A stretch of 64,000 nucleotides of DNA from an uncultured Clostridia bacterium (GTDB lineage: Bacteria; Bacillota; Clostridia; TANB77; CAG-465): positions 124,001-188,000 of the forward strand of contig CAKPOO010000001.1 of NCBI GenBank assembly GCA_934169925.1, read 5' to 3'. Each line of letters starts with the position of its first letter. Position 1 is the stretch's first letter. The notes below the pieces were generated by a model. That model was not told the origin of the DNA and ran no database searches. It saw only the letters and a program-made list of their open reading frames with translations. This document shows, one piece after another, positions 7,573 through 16,718 of the stretch. The position numbers and the translations under genes are program-made.

Positions 7573-9360
7573 ATGAAGTATATTAACAACAAATCAGAAG
7601 TTTATGAAGCAGATGTAGATGTACAAATTATTAGACATACTACAGCACATATTTTAGCTCAAGCTGTAAAAAGACTTTATCCTGAGGCAAAACTTGCTAT
7701 AGGTCCTGCAATTGATACAGGTTTTTATTATGATATCGACCTTGATTATCATTTAACAGATGAAGATTTAGTAAAATTAGAAGATGAAATGAAAAAGATT
7801 ATAAAAGAAAATCTTAAGGTTGAATCTTTTGTTTTACCAAGAAAAGAAGCTATAGCTCTTATGAAGGAAAGAAATGAGGACTATAAAGTAATGCTAATTG
7901 AAGATTTACCTGAAGATGAAACTTTATCATTTTTCAAACAAGGTGAATTTATTGATTTATGTGTGGGACCTCATTTGTTATACACAAAAGCTGTTAAAGC
8001 TTTTAAATTGTTTAATGTAACAGGTGCTTATTGGAGAGGTAGCGAAAAAAATAAAATGCTACAAAGAATATATGGTACAGCTTTTGATAGTAAAGAAAAA
8101 CTAGAAGAACATTTAAAGTTATTAGAAGAAGCAAAATTAAGAGATCATAGAAAAATAGGAAAAGATTTAAATATCTTTATGACTCATAAATTAGTTGGAT
8201 CTGGTTTACCACTTTATTTACCAAATGGAGCAACTATTAGAAGAACATTAGAAAGATATATTCAAGATAAAGAATTAGAACTTGGATATTCTCATGTTTA
8301 TACACCATCTCTTGCAAATGTTGAATTATATAAAACATCTGGACATTGGGATCACTATAAAGATGATATGTTTCCTGTAATGAAAATGGATAATGAAGAA
8401 TTAGTTTTAAGACCAATGAATTGTCCACATCATATGCTTGTATATAAAAATCAAATACATTCATATAGAGATTTACCAATAAGAATAGGTGAACTTGCAA
8501 ATGACTTTAGATATGAAGCTAGTGGTAGTGTTTGTGGACTTGAAAGAGTTAGACAAATGTGTCAAAACGATGCTCATTTATTTGTAAGACCAGATCAAAT
8601 AAAAGAAGAAGTTGGAAATGTTTTAAAATTAATATTCGAAGTATACTTAAAAGATTTTGGTTTTTCAAGGGATTCATTTAAGTTTAGATTGTCTTTAAGA
8701 GATAAAGAAAATAAAGAAAAATACATTGATAATGATACAATGTGGGAAACAGCAGAAGAACAATTAAGACAAATATTAAAAGAATTAAATATTGATTTTT
8801 ATGAAGCAAAAGGTGAAGCAGCTTTTTATGGTCCTAAGATTGATATACAAATAAAAACTGCGTTAAATCATGATGTAACAATACCAACTTGTCAACTAGA
8901 TTTTGCTTTGCCAGAAAGATTTGATCTTGAGTTTGTTGGTGAAGATGGTAAAAAACACAGACCAGTTGTAATACATAGAGCTATACTTGGAAGTTCAGAT
9001 AGGTTTATATCATTCTTACTTGAAGAAACAAAAGGTCATTTACCTTTATGGTTAAGTCCTGTACAAGTAAAAATACTTCCAATTTCTGAAAATGAGCTAG
9101 ATTATGCAAACTCATTAAAAGAAAAATTAAATAGTAAAAAAATTAGAGTTCAAGTTGACTCTTCTGATGAAAAAATTGGATACAAAATACGTGAGGCTCA
9201 ATTAGAAAAGGTACCATATATGGTAGTTATTGGAAAAAATGAAGCACAAAATGGTTCAATTTCTATTAGAAAAAATAATGGAGAAAAAATTGATGGTTTA
9301 ACAATTGAAGATTTTATTTTAAAACTTAGAGATGAAATTGATAATAAATTAAAAAATTAA
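7573..9360 (+). CDS. thrS: Threonyl-tRNA synthetase lacking the TGS domain
   Basis: Class II aminoacyl-tRNA synthetase that charges tRNA-Thr. At 595 residues it is shorter than the usual 635-645 because the N-terminal TGS domain is absent. The protein begins almost directly with the editing domain (HTTAHILAQAVKRLYPEAK; zinc/editing histidines at HxxxH). The catalytic core has MNCPHHMLVYK, RIGELANDFRYEASG with the motif 2 region, and CQLDFALPERFDLEF. The C-terminal anticodon domain is complete. I use ATG 7573, 8 bases after AAAGGAG; GTG 7564 overlaps that site. All 17 glutamines are CAA, a useful baseline for codon comparison in this window. Confidence 0.95.
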   Translation: MKYINNKSEVYEADVDVQIIRHTTAHILAQAVKRLYPEAKLAIGPAIDTGFYYDIDLDYHLTDEDLVKLEDEMKKIIKENLKVESFVLPRKEAIALMKERNEDYKVMLIEDLPEDETLSFFKQGEFIDLCVGPHLLYTKAVKAFKLFNVTGAYWRGSEKNKMLQRIYGTAFDSKEKLEEHLKLLEEAKLRDHRKIGKDLNIFMTHKLVGSGLPLYLPNGATIRRTLERYIQDKELELGYSHVYTPSLANVELYKTSGHWDHYKDDMFPVMKMDNEELVLRPMNCPHHMLVYKNQIHSYRDLPIRIGELANDFRYEASGSVCGLERVRQMCQNDAHLFVRPDQIKEEVGNVLKLIFEVYLKDFGFSRDSFKFRLSLRDKENKEKYIDNDTMWETAEEQLRQILKELNIDFYEAKGEAAFYGPKIDIQIKTALNHDVTIPTCQLDFALPERFDLEFVGEDGKKHRPVVIHRAILGSSDRFISFLLEETKGHLPLWLSPVQVKILPISENELDYANSLKEKLNSKKIRVQVDSSDEKIGYKIREAQLEKVPYMVVIGKNEAQNGSISIRKNNGEKIDGLTIEDFILKLRDEIDNKLKN

Positions 9361-9392
9361 TAATATTATTTTGTCGAAAATCTAGAAAGTTA

Positions 9393-9421
9393 TTGAAATT
9401 TTTTCAATCATTATATATAAT
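9393..9421 (+). promoter_or_regulatory. Promoter of spoVS
   Basis: TTGAAA at 9393-9398, a 17-base spacer, TATAAT at 9416-9421. A GTAAC / GTTAC mini-hairpin lies in the leader just before the GGGGG ribosome binding site. A SigH-type promoter, as used by B. subtilis spoVS, was not evident. Confidence 0.65.
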
Positions 9422-9476
9422 TTAAACATGTAGTAACAAACGTTACAAACTAATGAAAAAACATAGGGGGTAAAAA

Positions 9477-9740
9477 ATGGATATATTGAAAGTTTCAGCA
9501 AAATCAAGTCCAAATTCTGTTGCAGGTGCAATTGCAGGACTTGTTAAAGAAAATGGAAAAGCAGAAATGCAAGCAATAGGAGCTGGTGCTATAAACCAAG
9601 CTGTAAAAGCTGTAGCTATAGCTAGAGGATTTGTTGCTCCAACAGGTGTAGAACTTACTTGTTCACCTGCTTTTACAGAAGTATCAATTGATAATGAAGA
9701 AAAAACAGGAATAAGATTTACAATTGAACCTAAATTATAA
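9477..9740 (+). CDS. spoVS: Stage V sporulation protein S
   Basis: SpoVS is a small DNA/RNA-binding-like protein of the Alba-fold group needed for spore coat assembly and heat resistance in Bacillus, and widely kept in spore-formers. The 87 residues match the family along their length: MDILKVSAKSSPNSVAGAIA, the AIGAGAINQAVKAVAIARG block and the VELTCSPAFTEV segment. TAGGGGGT precedes the ATG. Alone between its own promoter and a long terminator hairpin, it is a monocistronic gene. It suggests, but does not prove, a sporulation programme, since SpoVS also occurs in some non-spore-formers. Confidence 0.95.
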   Translation: MDILKVSAKSSPNSVAGAIAGLVKENGKAEMQAIGAGAINQAVKAVAIARGFVAPTGVELTCSPAFTEVSIDNEEKTGIRFTIEPKL

Positions 9741-9766
9741 TTATAGTTGTAATAAAAAATATATAT

Positions 9767-9808
9767 GACTCAAGAAGATGTAGTGCTATATCTTTTTGAG
9801 TCTTTTTA
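9767..9808 (+). terminator. Intrinsic terminator of spoVS
   Basis: A 17-bp stem starting GACTCAAGAAGAT and closing ATCTTTTTGAGTC (several G-U pairs), followed by TTTTTATG. Confidence 0.8.
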
Positions 9809-9862
9809 TGATATAATTTTAAAGAAAAACAAATACTATATAATAAAAGTAGGTGAAAAAAG

Positions 9863-11662
9863 TTGAATCCAAAAATTATTGATAAAAATAGATATAAAAA
9901 GACTACTAGAAAAAAAGCTACGAAAAATAAAAGGATAAATGAAGAAGATATAAAGAAAAAAGAAGAATTAAAAAAGAAGATTAGAGACGAAAAAATAAAG
10001 AAAAAGTGGCTTAATAATGATTTTAATGTAAGCTATATAAAGTTAAATAAAAATGTGAGTGTAAATAATCAAGAGGATGTAACAAAATTTTTAAATAAAG
10101 TTAATAAAAAAAAGCAAAAGTCTCAAAAAGATTATACAAAATTTAACAATTATAGCAGCCTTATATATAAAGTTTCAATAAGCTTTAGCTTATGCGTTGT
10201 TTTACTCATACTTGGACTTGTATCAAAAATCATCATGCAAAATAATAAGCTAGAAGATAGTAAAACTGCATCTTCGAACATTGAAAAGAAAGTATCACTA
10301 GTGCAAGATTATGATTTTAAAGTTGGAATTTCAAAATTAGATAGTCTTGACTTTGAAAAATCAAATAATTTAATTTTAAAAGAATTAAGTACTAAATATA
10401 ACGTAACATTAATAACTTTTGATACTGATTACAATATTACCTATAAACTTGCAAAAAAGATAATAAAACATTCAAATAAAGAATATGAGATTATACTTGA
10501 TAGTACATATGATGTATCTATTGATGATATAAAAAATGCAATAGATAATATTAAGAAAAACTCACAAGGCGTTATATATTATTCAAAGATTAGCAATGTT
10601 GATTCTGTAAAACAAGCATCTAATGAAAAGATGTTTATATATTTAAAAGAAGATGATCCATATTTTGTTTATGCACTTGATTTTCCTATAAACTTAACAA
10701 GTAGTCAAGGGGAATATACAGTATCAGAAAAAAATGATGATAGTATTTTAATTTCAAGGCAAACTTCAAAATCTACTTTAAAAACAATAAGGATAAATTC
10801 ATATAACGATTCATATAATATGGTTCAAGATTTTAATAACAATAAAATAGATGCATTTACAGCATCATCTGAAAATATAATGACATATCTTGGAAGACAC
10901 GATTATGGAGTAAAAAAATATAGAGATGGTGAAACTATATTTTTACTTGGTAATGTAGAATCAAAGTTATATAAACAAAAAGAAATAAGGCAAGCATTGC
11001 TTTATTCAATAAATAGAAATAAAATAATATCTGATGTTATGGGAAGTTTTTATGAATGTATAGATATACCATATATTTATAGTAAAATTGAGTATAAGTA
11101 TGATAATTTTGGTGCTACAAATATATTACAATCTCAAGGTTGGACAAAAGTTCAAGGTGCATATTTTAAAAATATAGATAATGAAAATACTGAACTTAAT
11201 TTGAAATTACTTGTAAATAAAGATGATAGTACAAAGGTAAAAATAGCTGAAAATATAAAAAATATGGCTGAACAAAATGGAATAAAGATACAAATTAATG
11301 CTTTAGATGAAAATGAATTAAAAAGTAAAATTGATAATAAAGATTATGATATAGTTCTTGCAAATGTTTCCATAAATCAAATACCAGATATAAATTTCAT
11401 AAAAAGTTACTTAAATATAAATGAAAATGTTGCAAGTGCAATAAATATAGTTGATAATTCTAGTATTGATGATTTACCAAGTAATATTTCAAATCTTATG
11501 GAAGTTATATCAAATCAAGTTTGTTGTATTGGAATTTGTGCAAGAAACACTAATCTTGTATATCAAAGTTATATATCAGGTTTTTTAGATGATATTGGAT
11601 ATATGAAATTGTACAAAAATATAGAAAACATAGGAAAAATTCAAGATGAAAATGAGGGATAA
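9863..11662 (+). CDS. Membrane-anchored protein with a family-5 solute-binding-like ectodomain
   Basis: The first ~100 residues are a very basic, lysine-rich cytoplasmic region. One membrane helix follows (about 112-132, SISFSLCVVLLILGLVSKII). The remaining ~465 residues are extracellular and resemble SBP_bac_5 (peptide/nickel-binding lipoproteins): NKIDAFTASSENIMTYL, the hallmark IRQALLYSINRNKII, and a YDIVLANVSI segment. A true SBP would carry a lipobox; this one has none, and no ABC permease or ATPase genes are near. The start is TTG with AGGTGA 6 bases before. It lies two bases before pta, so the two are cotranscribed. Its ligand and role are unknown. Confidence 0.75.
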   Translation: MNPKIIDKNRYKKTTRKKATKNKRINEEDIKKKEELKKKIRDEKIKKKWLNNDFNVSYIKLNKNVSVNNQEDVTKFLNKVNKKKQKSQKDYTKFNNYSSLIYKVSISFSLCVVLLILGLVSKIIMQNNKLEDSKTASSNIEKKVSLVQDYDFKVGISKLDSLDFEKSNNLILKELSTKYNVTLITFDTDYNITYKLAKKIIKHSNKEYEIILDSTYDVSIDDIKNAIDNIKKNSQGVIYYSKISNVDSVKQASNEKMFIYLKEDDPYFVYALDFPINLTSSQGEYTVSEKNDDSILISRQTSKSTLKTIRINSYNDSYNMVQDFNNNKIDAFTASSENIMTYLGRHDYGVKKYRDGETIFLLGNVESKLYKQKEIRQALLYSINRNKIISDVMGSFYECIDIPYIYSKIEYKYDNFGATNILQSQGWTKVQGAYFKNIDNENTELNLKLLVNKDDSTKVKIAENIKNMAEQNGIKIQINALDENELKSKIDNKDYDIVLANVSINQIPDINFIKSYLNINENVASAINIVDNSSIDDLPSNISNLMEVISNQVCCIGICARNTNLVYQSYISGFLDDIGYMKLYKNIENIGKIQDENEG

Positions 11663-11664
11663 TA

Positions 11665-12675
11665 ATGGAATTTAATGGTATTTTAAAAAACATAGTTGAT
11701 AGATCAAAAAAATTAAATAAAAAAATTGTATTACCAGAATCAGAAGATATTAGAGTTTTACAGGCTGCTAATATTGCTACTAAAAATAAAATTGCAAAGA
11801 TTATTTTAATTGGTAATAAAAATAAAATTAAAGAAAAAATGAAAAAAGAATTAGGCGAATATTTAAATGAAGATATCGAAGTGATAGATCCAGACGAAAG
11901 CTTAAAAAAAGATGAGTATATAAATGAGTTTTATAACATTAGAAAAGATAAAGGTATTAGCATGGAGGATGCAAAAGATATTTTAAATGATTATGTTTAT
12001 TTTGCAACAATGATGTTAAAACAAGGAGATGTAGATGGTGTTGTAAGTGGAGCTTCACATTCGTCAGCAGATACTTTAAGACCTGCTTTGCAAATTATAA
12101 AAGCAAAGACTGGTGTAAAATGTGTTTCATCTTTTTTCTTAATGGAAACTGATAAGAAAAATTTAGGGCAAAATGGCGTATTTGTTTTTTCTGATTGTGG
12201 ACTTGTAATTGAGCCAACAAAAGAAGAGCTGTTAGACATTGCTATTTGTTCTGCTGAAACATTTAAATATATAACACAAAAGAAAGCAAAAATTGCATTT
12301 TTATCTTTTTCAACAAAAGGAAGTGGAAAATCATCAAATATAGATAAGGTAAATTATGTAATGAGTAAGTTAGAGAAAATGAACCCTGATTTTGAATATG
12401 ATGGGGAATTACAACTTGATGCTGCTATAATTCCTGATGTCGCAGAAAAGAAAGCAAAAAATAGTAAAGTAGCAGGAAAAGCTAATGTACTTATATTTCC
12501 AAATTTGGATGCTGGTAACATAGGATACAAAATTGCACAACGTTTTGGCGGAATGCTTGCAATTGGCCCAATTACTCAAGGTCTTAATAAGCCTATGAAT
12601 GATTTATCAAGAGGATGTAAGGTTGAAGATATTGTTGGAGCAATAGCAATAACAGCTTTACAAGCAGAAAATTAA
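11665..12675 (+). CDS. pta: Phosphate acetyltransferase
   Basis: Pta interconverts acetyl-CoA and acetyl phosphate in the acetate pathway. The 336 residues are the short (single-domain) Pta form. Visible family motifs are KIVLPESEDIRVLQAA at the start, DGVVSGASHSSADTLRPALQII, FVFSDCGLVIEPT, and the C-terminal ANVLIFPNLDAGNIGYKIAQR followed by GPITQGLNKPMNDLSRG. Start ATG follows GAGGG. ackA is the next gene but is separated by a terminator and its own promoter, so the acetate pair is adjacent and probably regulated as two transcripts. Confidence 0.95.
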   Translation: MEFNGILKNIVDRSKKLNKKIVLPESEDIRVLQAANIATKNKIAKIILIGNKNKIKEKMKKELGEYLNEDIEVIDPDESLKKDEYINEFYNIRKDKGISMEDAKDILNDYVYFATMMLKQGDVDGVVSGASHSSADTLRPALQIIKAKTGVKCVSSFFLMETDKKNLGQNGVFVFSDCGLVIEPTKEELLDIAICSAETFKYITQKKAKIAFLSFSTKGSGKSSNIDKVNYVMSKLEKMNPDFEYDGELQLDAAIIPDVAEKKAKNSKVAGKANVLIFPNLDAGNIGYKIAQRFGGMLAIGPITQGLNKPMNDLSRGCKVEDIVGAIAITALQAEN

Positions 12676-12702
12676 TACAGAGTTTTTACTCTGTATTTTT
12701 TT
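12676..12702 (+). terminator. Intrinsic terminator of pta
   Basis: Stem TACAGAG / CTCTGTA followed by TTTTTTTG, directly after the stop codon. Confidence 0.8.
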
Positions 12703-12712
12703 GTATTTTTAT

Positions 12713-12740
12713 TGAAATTAAACTTATTTATGGTTATAAT
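12713..12740 (+). promoter_or_regulatory. Promoter of ackA
   Basis: TTGAAA at 12713-12718, a 16-base spacer, TATAAT at 12735-12740. Confidence 0.6.
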
Positions 12741-12770
12741 ATTATTAGTTATTTAAGGAGGATTTTGTTA

Positions 12771-13982
12771 ATGAAAAAAGTTTTAATAATTAATTGTGGT
12801 AGTTCAACTATAAAATTCCAATTAATTGAAATGGAAAATAAAAAGGTACTTGCTAAAGGTAGATGTGATATGATAGGATACGATGCATCTAATATTTTAT
12901 ACAAAAATTTATTAAATGGAGAAAAGTTAGATGAAGTTCCAGTAAGTATGCCTACACATAAAGAGGGAATGGAAGTTTTACTTAAAAATTTAATGGATGA
13001 AAAGTTAGGTGTTATTTCTTCACTTGACGAAATTTATGCAATAGGTCACAGAGTTGTTGCAGGTGGTGAAAAATATTCAAATGCTGTATTAGTAGATGAT
13101 AAAGTTATAGCTGATATATTAGAACTTGCTGAACTTGCACCTTTACATAATAAAGGCGCAGTTATGGGAATAAACGCTTTAAGAGAAGTTGCACCAGAAA
13201 TTCCTAATGTAGTTGTTTTTGATACTGCTTTTCATCAAACAATACCTGATTATAATTATTTATATGCTATTGATAAAAAATATTATGAAGATTATCATAT
13301 TAGAAAATATGGTGCACATGGAACATCATATAAATATATATTAGGAAAATTATCAGAAGTTTTAGGAAAGAAAAAAGAAGATATAAATGCTATTGTATGT
13401 CATATTGGTGGAGGTGCTAGTGTTTGTGCTATAAAAAACGGAAAATCTTATGATACTTCTATGGGATATACACCTCTTGAAGGACTTGTAATGGAAACAA
13501 GATCTGGAGATATTGATCCTGCTGCTGTTTTAAAAATTATGAAATTAAATAATTTATCTATATCTCAAATGGATGAAATCTTAAATAAAAAATCTGGAAG
13601 ATTAGGATTTTGTGGTATAGGTGATTTTAGACAAATGAAAGATGCAGCACTAAACGGAAATAAAGATGCTCAAACTATGAGAAAAATTCAATCAAATAGA
13701 ACAAAGAAATATATTGGTGCTTATATGGCAGAACTTAATAGAGTTGATGCAATTTGTTTTACTGGTGGAATAATGGAAAATAACGCTGATGAAATTCAAA
13801 TGTGTATTGAAGATATGGACTTTTGGGGAATTAAATTAGATAAAGAAAAGAATTTAAAATGTGAAAGATCAGAAGGTGTAATTTCAACTGATGATTCAAA
13901 AGTAAAATTATTTTTAATACCAACAAATGAAGAATTAGAAATTGCAATGGAAACTTTGGAGATTGTAGATAGTGCTAAATAA
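12771..13982 (+). CDS. ackA: Acetate kinase
   Basis: AckA makes ATP and acetate from acetyl phosphate, the energy-yielding last step of the pathway begun by Pta. The 403 residues contain the ASKHA-kinase motifs: INCGSSTIKFQL at the N terminus, HRVVAGGEKYS, VFDTAFHQTIP, YGAHGTSYKY, CHIGGGASVCAI, TPLEGLVMETRSGDIDP, and CFTGGIMENN. I choose ATG 12771, 8 bases after AAGGAGGA; the TTG at 12765 is too close to that site. The 3' end overlaps the start of the M24 peptidase gene by 11 bases. Confidence 0.96.
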   Translation: MKKVLIINCGSSTIKFQLIEMENKKVLAKGRCDMIGYDASNILYKNLLNGEKLDEVPVSMPTHKEGMEVLLKNLMDEKLGVISSLDEIYAIGHRVVAGGEKYSNAVLVDDKVIADILELAELAPLHNKGAVMGINALREVAPEIPNVVVFDTAFHQTIPDYNYLYAIDKKYYEDYHIRKYGAHGTSYKYILGKLSEVLGKKKEDINAIVCHIGGGASVCAIKNGKSYDTSMGYTPLEGLVMETRSGDIDPAAVLKIMKLNNLSISQMDEILNKKSGRLGFCGIGDFRQMKDAALNGNKDAQTMRKIQSNRTKKYIGAYMAELNRVDAICFTGGIMENNADEIQMCIEDMDFWGIKLDKEKNLKCERSEGVISTDDSKVKLFLIPTNEELEIAMETLEIVDSAK

Positions 13983-15219
13983 ATTAATAGATTGTTTAAA
14001 GTTATGTACAAATAATAAAAATAAAATATGGATAATGTATGAAAATGAAGGATCTGATAATTTTTTTGAAAAATATATATCAAAAAATATACAAACTTCA
14101 ACATATTGTATAGTATCAAAAAAAGCTGTATATTTAATAGTAAATGAATTAGATAGTAGAAATTTAGATGAAATAAAGAAAAAGTATTCTAAGATGTTAA
14201 GTGATGAAACCTTAAATTTATATGTATATGATTTAAATGAAACGCTAATTAATATAATTTCTGAGATAATATATATAAATAATTATCCTGAAGAAGTAAT
14301 GTTTTCATATTCAACAATTAATGATAAATCTACAGATATAATAAGTCATGGAGATTATATTAAACTTACAAATATTATAAAAAGTATATATAAAAATTTT
14401 GATAAAAAAGTAAGGTTTAATTCAGCAGAAAAAATTATTTATGAATTTTCATCTAGAAAAACAAATAGTCAAATTGAAAGATTAAAGTATGTATCAAGTT
14501 TTACTATAAAGATACTTGAAGAAACTTTTTCTAATATAAAAATTGGAATGTCTGAAAAAGAAATTGCAGATATGACTGCAAAAAATATGATTTTAATAAT
14601 GCAACAAGAAAAAGAAAAAGGCATAATAAAAGATTATGAACTTGCATGGTTTAATTGTCCGATTGTTTTAATAGGAAAAAATTTAGAAAAAGGTGGTCAT
14701 AGTCTACCCTCTAGTAAAAAATTAGAAAAAGGAGAAACTATATATTTTGATTTTGGAATAGCTTGTATTTTTGATGATGATGAAAAAATTTGTTCAGATA
14801 TTCAAAGAATGGGATATAGTTTAAATGATGATGAGAAAGTTCCACCAAAGAATGTTATGAAAGTCTTTGATACGCTAGTTTATGCTATAGAACTTGGAAT
14901 TGAAAACTTTAAACCTGGTGTAAAAGGATATAAAATAGATTCAATTGTACGTAACGCTATTATAAAAGAAGGCTTTAAAGATTATAATCATGCAACAGGT
15001 CATCCGGTTTGTAATGAGGTTCATGATATAGGTTGCATATTAAGTAAAAAAACATCAAAAAGAGCTAATTTAGAATTAGTTGAAAATGGAGTTTATACAA
15101 TTGAACCTAGAATTCAAATAAAAAATGGTGGTTCAATAGAAGAAATGGTGCAAGTTACAAAGTTTGGTGGCAAACCACTTTGTAAACCACAAACAAAACT
15201 TTATTTAATAAAGTCTTAG
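13972..15219 (+). CDS. M24-family metallopeptidase (aminopeptidase P-like)
   Basis: The pita-bread fold peptidases of M24 remove N-terminal residues, often before proline. The N-terminal ~150 residues resemble a creatinase N-domain. The catalytic half keeps the five metal ligands: Asp in IYFDFGIAC, Asp in CSDIQRMGY, His in ATGHPVCNEVHDIG, Glu in YTIEPRI and Glu in EEMVQVT. The GTG start (TTGGAG 8 bases upstream) lies inside the ackA end; ATG 14036 is an alternative that would cut into the N domain. Overlap with ackA suggests cotranscription. The precise substrate cannot be read from sequence. Confidence 0.8.
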   Translation: MLNKLIDCLKLCTNNKNKIWIMYENEGSDNFFEKYISKNIQTSTYCIVSKKAVYLIVNELDSRNLDEIKKKYSKMLSDETLNLYVYDLNETLINIISEIIYINNYPEEVMFSYSTINDKSTDIISHGDYIKLTNIIKSIYKNFDKKVRFNSAEKIIYEFSSRKTNSQIERLKYVSSFTIKILEETFSNIKIGMSEKEIADMTAKNMILIMQQEKEKGIIKDYELAWFNCPIVLIGKNLEKGGHSLPSSKKLEKGETIYFDFGIACIFDDDEKICSDIQRMGYSLNDDEKVPPKNVMKVFDTLVYAIELGIENFKPGVKGYKIDSIVRNAIIKEGFKDYNHATGHPVCNEVHDIGCILSKKTSKRANLELVENGVYTIEPRIQIKNGGSIEEMVQVTKFGGKPLCKPQTKLYLIKS

Positions 15220-15274
15220 GTGAAATTTATAAAAAACGTAGAAAATAGAAATATTTAATACAAATTAGTTTAAA

Positions 15275-15306
15275 TTAATATAATTAGTATATACTAATTA
15301 TATTAA
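15275..15306. repeat. Perfect 32-bp palindrome before the M18 aminopeptidase gene
   Basis: The left half (15275-15290, TTAATATAATTAGTAT) is the exact reverse complement of the right half (15291-15306) with no loop. It ends 18 bases before the ATG of the M18 gene. It has no T tract, so a dyad operator for a dimeric regulator or a cruciform/RNA hairpin is more likely than a terminator. Its A/T-only character makes some chance similarity possible, but a perfect 16-base match is well above background. Confidence 0.7.
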
Positions 15307-15324
15307 AAGAAAGAAGTTGATATT

Positions 15325-16689
15325 ATGGAATTAAAATATGAAAAAAAGGATGTTTTTTCTAGTTTAGAAAAATCAGAAATTAAAGAAGCTGATTCTTATG
15401 CTAAAGATTACATTAAATTTTTAAATAATGCAAAAACAGAAAGATTATGTACTGAAGAAATAGTATATTTATTATCAGTAAATGGTTTTTGTGATATAGC
15501 TAAAAAAAGTAAATTAAAAAAAGGAGATAAGGTTTATTTTATAAATAAAGATAAATCTTTATTTGCTGCAGTAATAGGTGAAGAAAAATTAGAAAATGGC
15601 TTAAACATTATAGGGTCACATATTGATAGTCCAAGACTTGATATAAAACCAATGCCTTTATTTGAAAAATACGGTTTAAGCTTTTTAAAAACAGTTTATT
15701 ATGGTGGGATAAAAGAATATCAATGGATGTCTATACCTCTTGCTATGTATGGAGTTGTCTATGATAAAAATGGAAATAAGCAAAAAATTGCAATAGGCGA
15801 TAAAAAAGATGACCCATGTTTTACAATAGTAGATTTATTACCTCATCTTGCAAGAGAGCAAATGAAAACATCTGCCAAAGATTTTATTGATCCTGAAAAA
15901 ATGGCTGTAGTTGTTGGTAGTATAAAAGATAAGGAAAAAACAATAAAAGAAAATGTATTAAAAATATTAAATAAAAAATATGGCATGACAGAAATTGATT
16001 TTGCAAGATCAGATATTGAATTTGTTCCAGCTTTTGAAGCAAAATTTGTTGGACTTGATGAAGGTCTAATTGGTGGATATGGTCAAGATGATAGAGTTTG
16101 CTCATATGCTAATATTAGAGGCTTAATAGAAGCTTCAAATGAAAAATTATCTAAAACTGCTGTTTCAATAGTTATTGATAAAGAAGAAATTGGAAGCTAT
16201 GGTAATACCTCTATGAGTAGTGAATCTTTTGATATGTTTGTAAATATGTTAATTGAAAAAACAGGTTCGAATGTAGATAGATTACAAGTATATTATAATT
16301 CAAAAATGTTATCTGCAGATGTAACTGCAGCACTAAATCCTATGTATGAAGAAGTTCATGATGCACAAAATGCAAGCATTATTGGATGTGGCGTTTCTGT
16401 AGAAAAATATGGTGGAAGTGCCGGAAAAGGTGGCGCAAGTGAAGCTAGTGCTGAACTTATGTCATATGTTATGAAATTATTCGAAGAAAGTAAAGTAAGT
16501 GCTCAATACGGTACTCTTGGAAAAATTGGAAAAGGTGGTGGAGGAACAATTGCATTTATTCTTGCAAATAAAAGTGTAGATGTAGTTGATTGTGGAACAC
16601 CTATTTTAGCTATGCATTCACCATTTGAAGTTTCTTCAAAATATGATGTATATATGACATATAAAGCATATAAATCTTTCTTTAAGTAG
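15325..16689 (+). CDS. M18-family aminopeptidase
   Basis: Zinc aminopeptidase of the M18 (aspartyl aminopeptidase / aminopeptidase I) family, a cytosolic tetrahedral peptidase. The 454 residues include the metal-binding and catalytic segments: IIGSHIDSPRLDIKP (His, Asp), GGYGQDDRVCSYANIRG (bridging Asp), IDKEEIGSYGNTSM (Glu-Glu), and the late CGTPILAMHSPFEVSSKYD (His). Length is that of the bacterial family. It has an AAAGAAAG site before ATG. It follows the M24 peptidase in the same direction, giving a small peptide-degradation pair, but a 32-bp palindrome between them may give it its own control. Confidence 0.92.
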   Translation: MELKYEKKDVFSSLEKSEIKEADSYAKDYIKFLNNAKTERLCTEEIVYLLSVNGFCDIAKKSKLKKGDKVYFINKDKSLFAAVIGEEKLENGLNIIGSHIDSPRLDIKPMPLFEKYGLSFLKTVYYGGIKEYQWMSIPLAMYGVVYDKNGNKQKIAIGDKKDDPCFTIVDLLPHLAREQMKTSAKDFIDPEKMAVVVGSIKDKEKTIKENVLKILNKKYGMTEIDFARSDIEFVPAFEAKFVGLDEGLIGGYGQDDRVCSYANIRGLIEASNEKLSKTAVSIVIDKEEIGSYGNTSMSSESFDMFVNMLIEKTGSNVDRLQVYYNSKMLSADVTAALNPMYEEVHDAQNASIIGCGVSVEKYGGSAGKGGASEASAELMSYVMKLFEESKVSAQYGTLGKIGKGGGGTIAFILANKSVDVVDCGTPILAMHSPFEVSSKYDVYMTYKAYKSFFK

Positions 16690-16718
16690 AATTTATATAT
16701 AGTTTGGGGGAAAAATAT

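Noticed and set aside
13796..14119. Minus-strand frame across the ackA and M24 peptidase junction
   Set aside because: Shadow frame; both plus-strand genes are supported by family motifs on the same bases.
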